The notes beneath the pieces are model-generated. The model worked only from the letters and a program-made list of their open reading frames with translations, was not told where the DNA came from and searched no databases. Position numbers and translations under genes: made by a program. 64,000 nt of DNA, from the NCBI RefSeq assembly GCF_030848805.1, contig NC_092358.1:3348001-3412000 (forward strand). The letters run 5' to 3'. Shown piece by piece: positions 62,741-64,000 of this stretch (its first letter is position 1; every line of letters starts with the position of its first letter). The DNA is from Temnothorax longispinosus (lineage: Eukaryota > Arthropoda > Insecta > Hymenoptera > Formicidae).

Positions 62741-63300
62741 AAGACCATCGTGATTTCTCCATCGATGGCGACCTTCATCCAGCCTTCTGCGTCTTCGTCT
62801 TTACTTATTATGATCCCGCGTCATTTTTCTCCGAAGCCGAACCCCCTTCCACCCCTTCGCCACCCAATATTCCGGATATTATATGAACCGCGACGGTCGA
62901 TCATCTTTCTCCCTCTTTCTCGCTCTTTCTCGTCCGGTTATTACGAAACTCGCTTTCAGCGGAAGGTGAAGGACGGCAAGAGGAAGGAGGGCGAGGTGGA
63001 AGAAGGCGGTGGAAAACGTCGGACGTGTGCCCGCGAGGCATTGTCATTTTCATCGGCTCGCAGCTTTCCCGCGGCTTTTCCTTCTCCTATCCCGCCGTTC
63101 CTTGCTGCCGCCCGCGCCGTCTCCTTCCATTGCCGCACGAAAAGCCAGCGGCAATGAAAATACGTTGCTCTTTATTCGCCGCAAAAGCGTATGCCGGTCG
63201 TTCGTCTGGATGTTTCGGTTGTTCGATATGTCAGTGGACAGGGTCGCGCACCGAGATGATCGCAGATCCGACTGAATTATCAGACCCTTTGTTGAAAATT
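62741..63300. other. GC-rich non-coding block
   Basis: No gene is recognised. Frames of 135, 88 and 94 codons overlap in different plus-strand frames (62750-63309), which argues against any of them being coding. A purine-rich tract lies at about 62965-63015. Confidence 0.45.
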
Positions 63301-64000
63301 AACATGTAAAATAATATTCATCCGCACCGTATCGTAACGTAGATAATATTATATGCGTTGTTATTCAGTCAAACTGAAAAGCCAAATTTATTAATATTAG
63401 TAATGATTTCGTATGGTGATATTAATTAGCGTCTAGTTTGAAATGTAATTAAATTTCGAGTCCATTTGTTATGCATATCCGGCCTGATTACGTGCTATTT
63501 TTCTTGGAGAAAGCTCAATGTTTATGAAACAAATAATATGAAATTTTTTTAGAATACTCTGACCGAATTAATATCTCGTATTATTCACGTGTGTTGAATG
63601 TTATTTTTTTTATTAGAATTTTGTATTTCTCCGAATTTTAATTAATTTTCTTTTGAATATGTTAAATTTATTTCTCTCTTGTCCGAACAATGTTCTGGGA
63701 ATTGATAGCGTAGTTGTAACGGTATCACATTGGCATGGAAATGGAATGATGGCTTATCCCGCATTTTCAATTTCACAAATTAATTCAATCTCGCAAGTAT
63801 TCACGCATCTCGTGTTATTCAGCGGGACGAATTAACGGCGAGAACCCCGGAGTGCGGCTTAACTTAGTGATTGTACGACGAAATAAGCGTCGAATTTCTA
63901 ATCGAGAGTTCGCTCAAAGAAAAACGGGCAGGTTCACAAAGTTAGCGAAATTTCATAAAGACGAGATGTTAACTTTTCCGCGGGATTTTATAGTCCCGTC
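63301..64000. other. AT-rich non-coding stretch to the window end
   Basis: I see no gene. The last 200 bases become GC-richer. A feature could continue past the window edge. Confidence 0.5.

Noticed and set aside
1..64000. tRNA, rRNA, snRNA, known microRNA, telomeric TTAGG array or CRISPR-like array
   Set aside because: No B-box-like GGTTCGAATC segment with a cloverleaf, no mature microRNA sequence that I know, no TTAGG tandem array and no spaced direct-repeat array was found by eye.

Overview
The window reads as non-coding DNA from an animal nuclear genome. I infer a hymenopteran insect, most likely an ant, but this is not proven. AT-rich stretches with long A/T runs alternate every few hundred bases with GC-rich patches full of CG dinucleotides (CGCG, TCGCGA, GCGCGC), so CpG does not look depleted. 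That combination is common in ants and bees and unlike vertebrate or bacterial DNA. There are no operons, ribosome-binding sites or tightly packed genes, and no open frame carries a protein family I recognise. The longest frames (235, 198, 177, 174 and 171 codons) lie mostly in GC-rich patches, where stop codons are rare by composition, and are rich in Arg and Ser.

The best reading is one or more long introns, or an intergenic regulatory landscape. I found no tRNA, rRNA, snRNA or known microRNA by eye. I cannot rule out short spliced exons, which cannot be called from raw sequence without transcripts or homology. Two GC-rich patches (about 21355-21640 and 59818-59990) contain arthropod initiator-like TCAGT motifs and could be promoters or first exons. 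A polypyrimidine tract ending in CAG, joined directly to GTAAGC at 47075/47076, looks like an intronic recursive splice site.

What can be supported directly is repeats and foldbacks. There is a 155-bp MITE-like element with perfect 27-bp terminal inverted repeats (35229-35383). There are two older inverted-repeat elements of about 253 and 260 bp (20862-21114 and 27968-28227). There is a diverged tandem duplication with a period of about 148 bp (about 4562-4860) and a 65-bp tandem duplication (38558-38687). Compact hairpins are scattered through the window, the most striking being two adjacent stem-loops at 32070-32141. Microsatellites include a TC tract at 39339-39386, TGCG minisatellites at 5745 and 10591, and a T24 run at 51341.

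Layout: 1-4900 is mostly AT-rich with hairpins and the 148-bp duplication. 4900-18660 is a mosaic with the TGCG repeats. 18661-21290 is AT-rich and holds the first foldback. 21291-27340 is mainly GC-rich. 27341-28480 is AT-rich and holds the second foldback. 28481-34970 is mixed, with the paired hairpins. 34971-35480 holds the MITE. 35481-46740 is mixed, with simple repeats. 46741-48600 is a long GC-rich block with the candidate splice site. 48601-64000 alternates AT-rich and GC-rich patches. All region boundaries and compositions are judged by eye.
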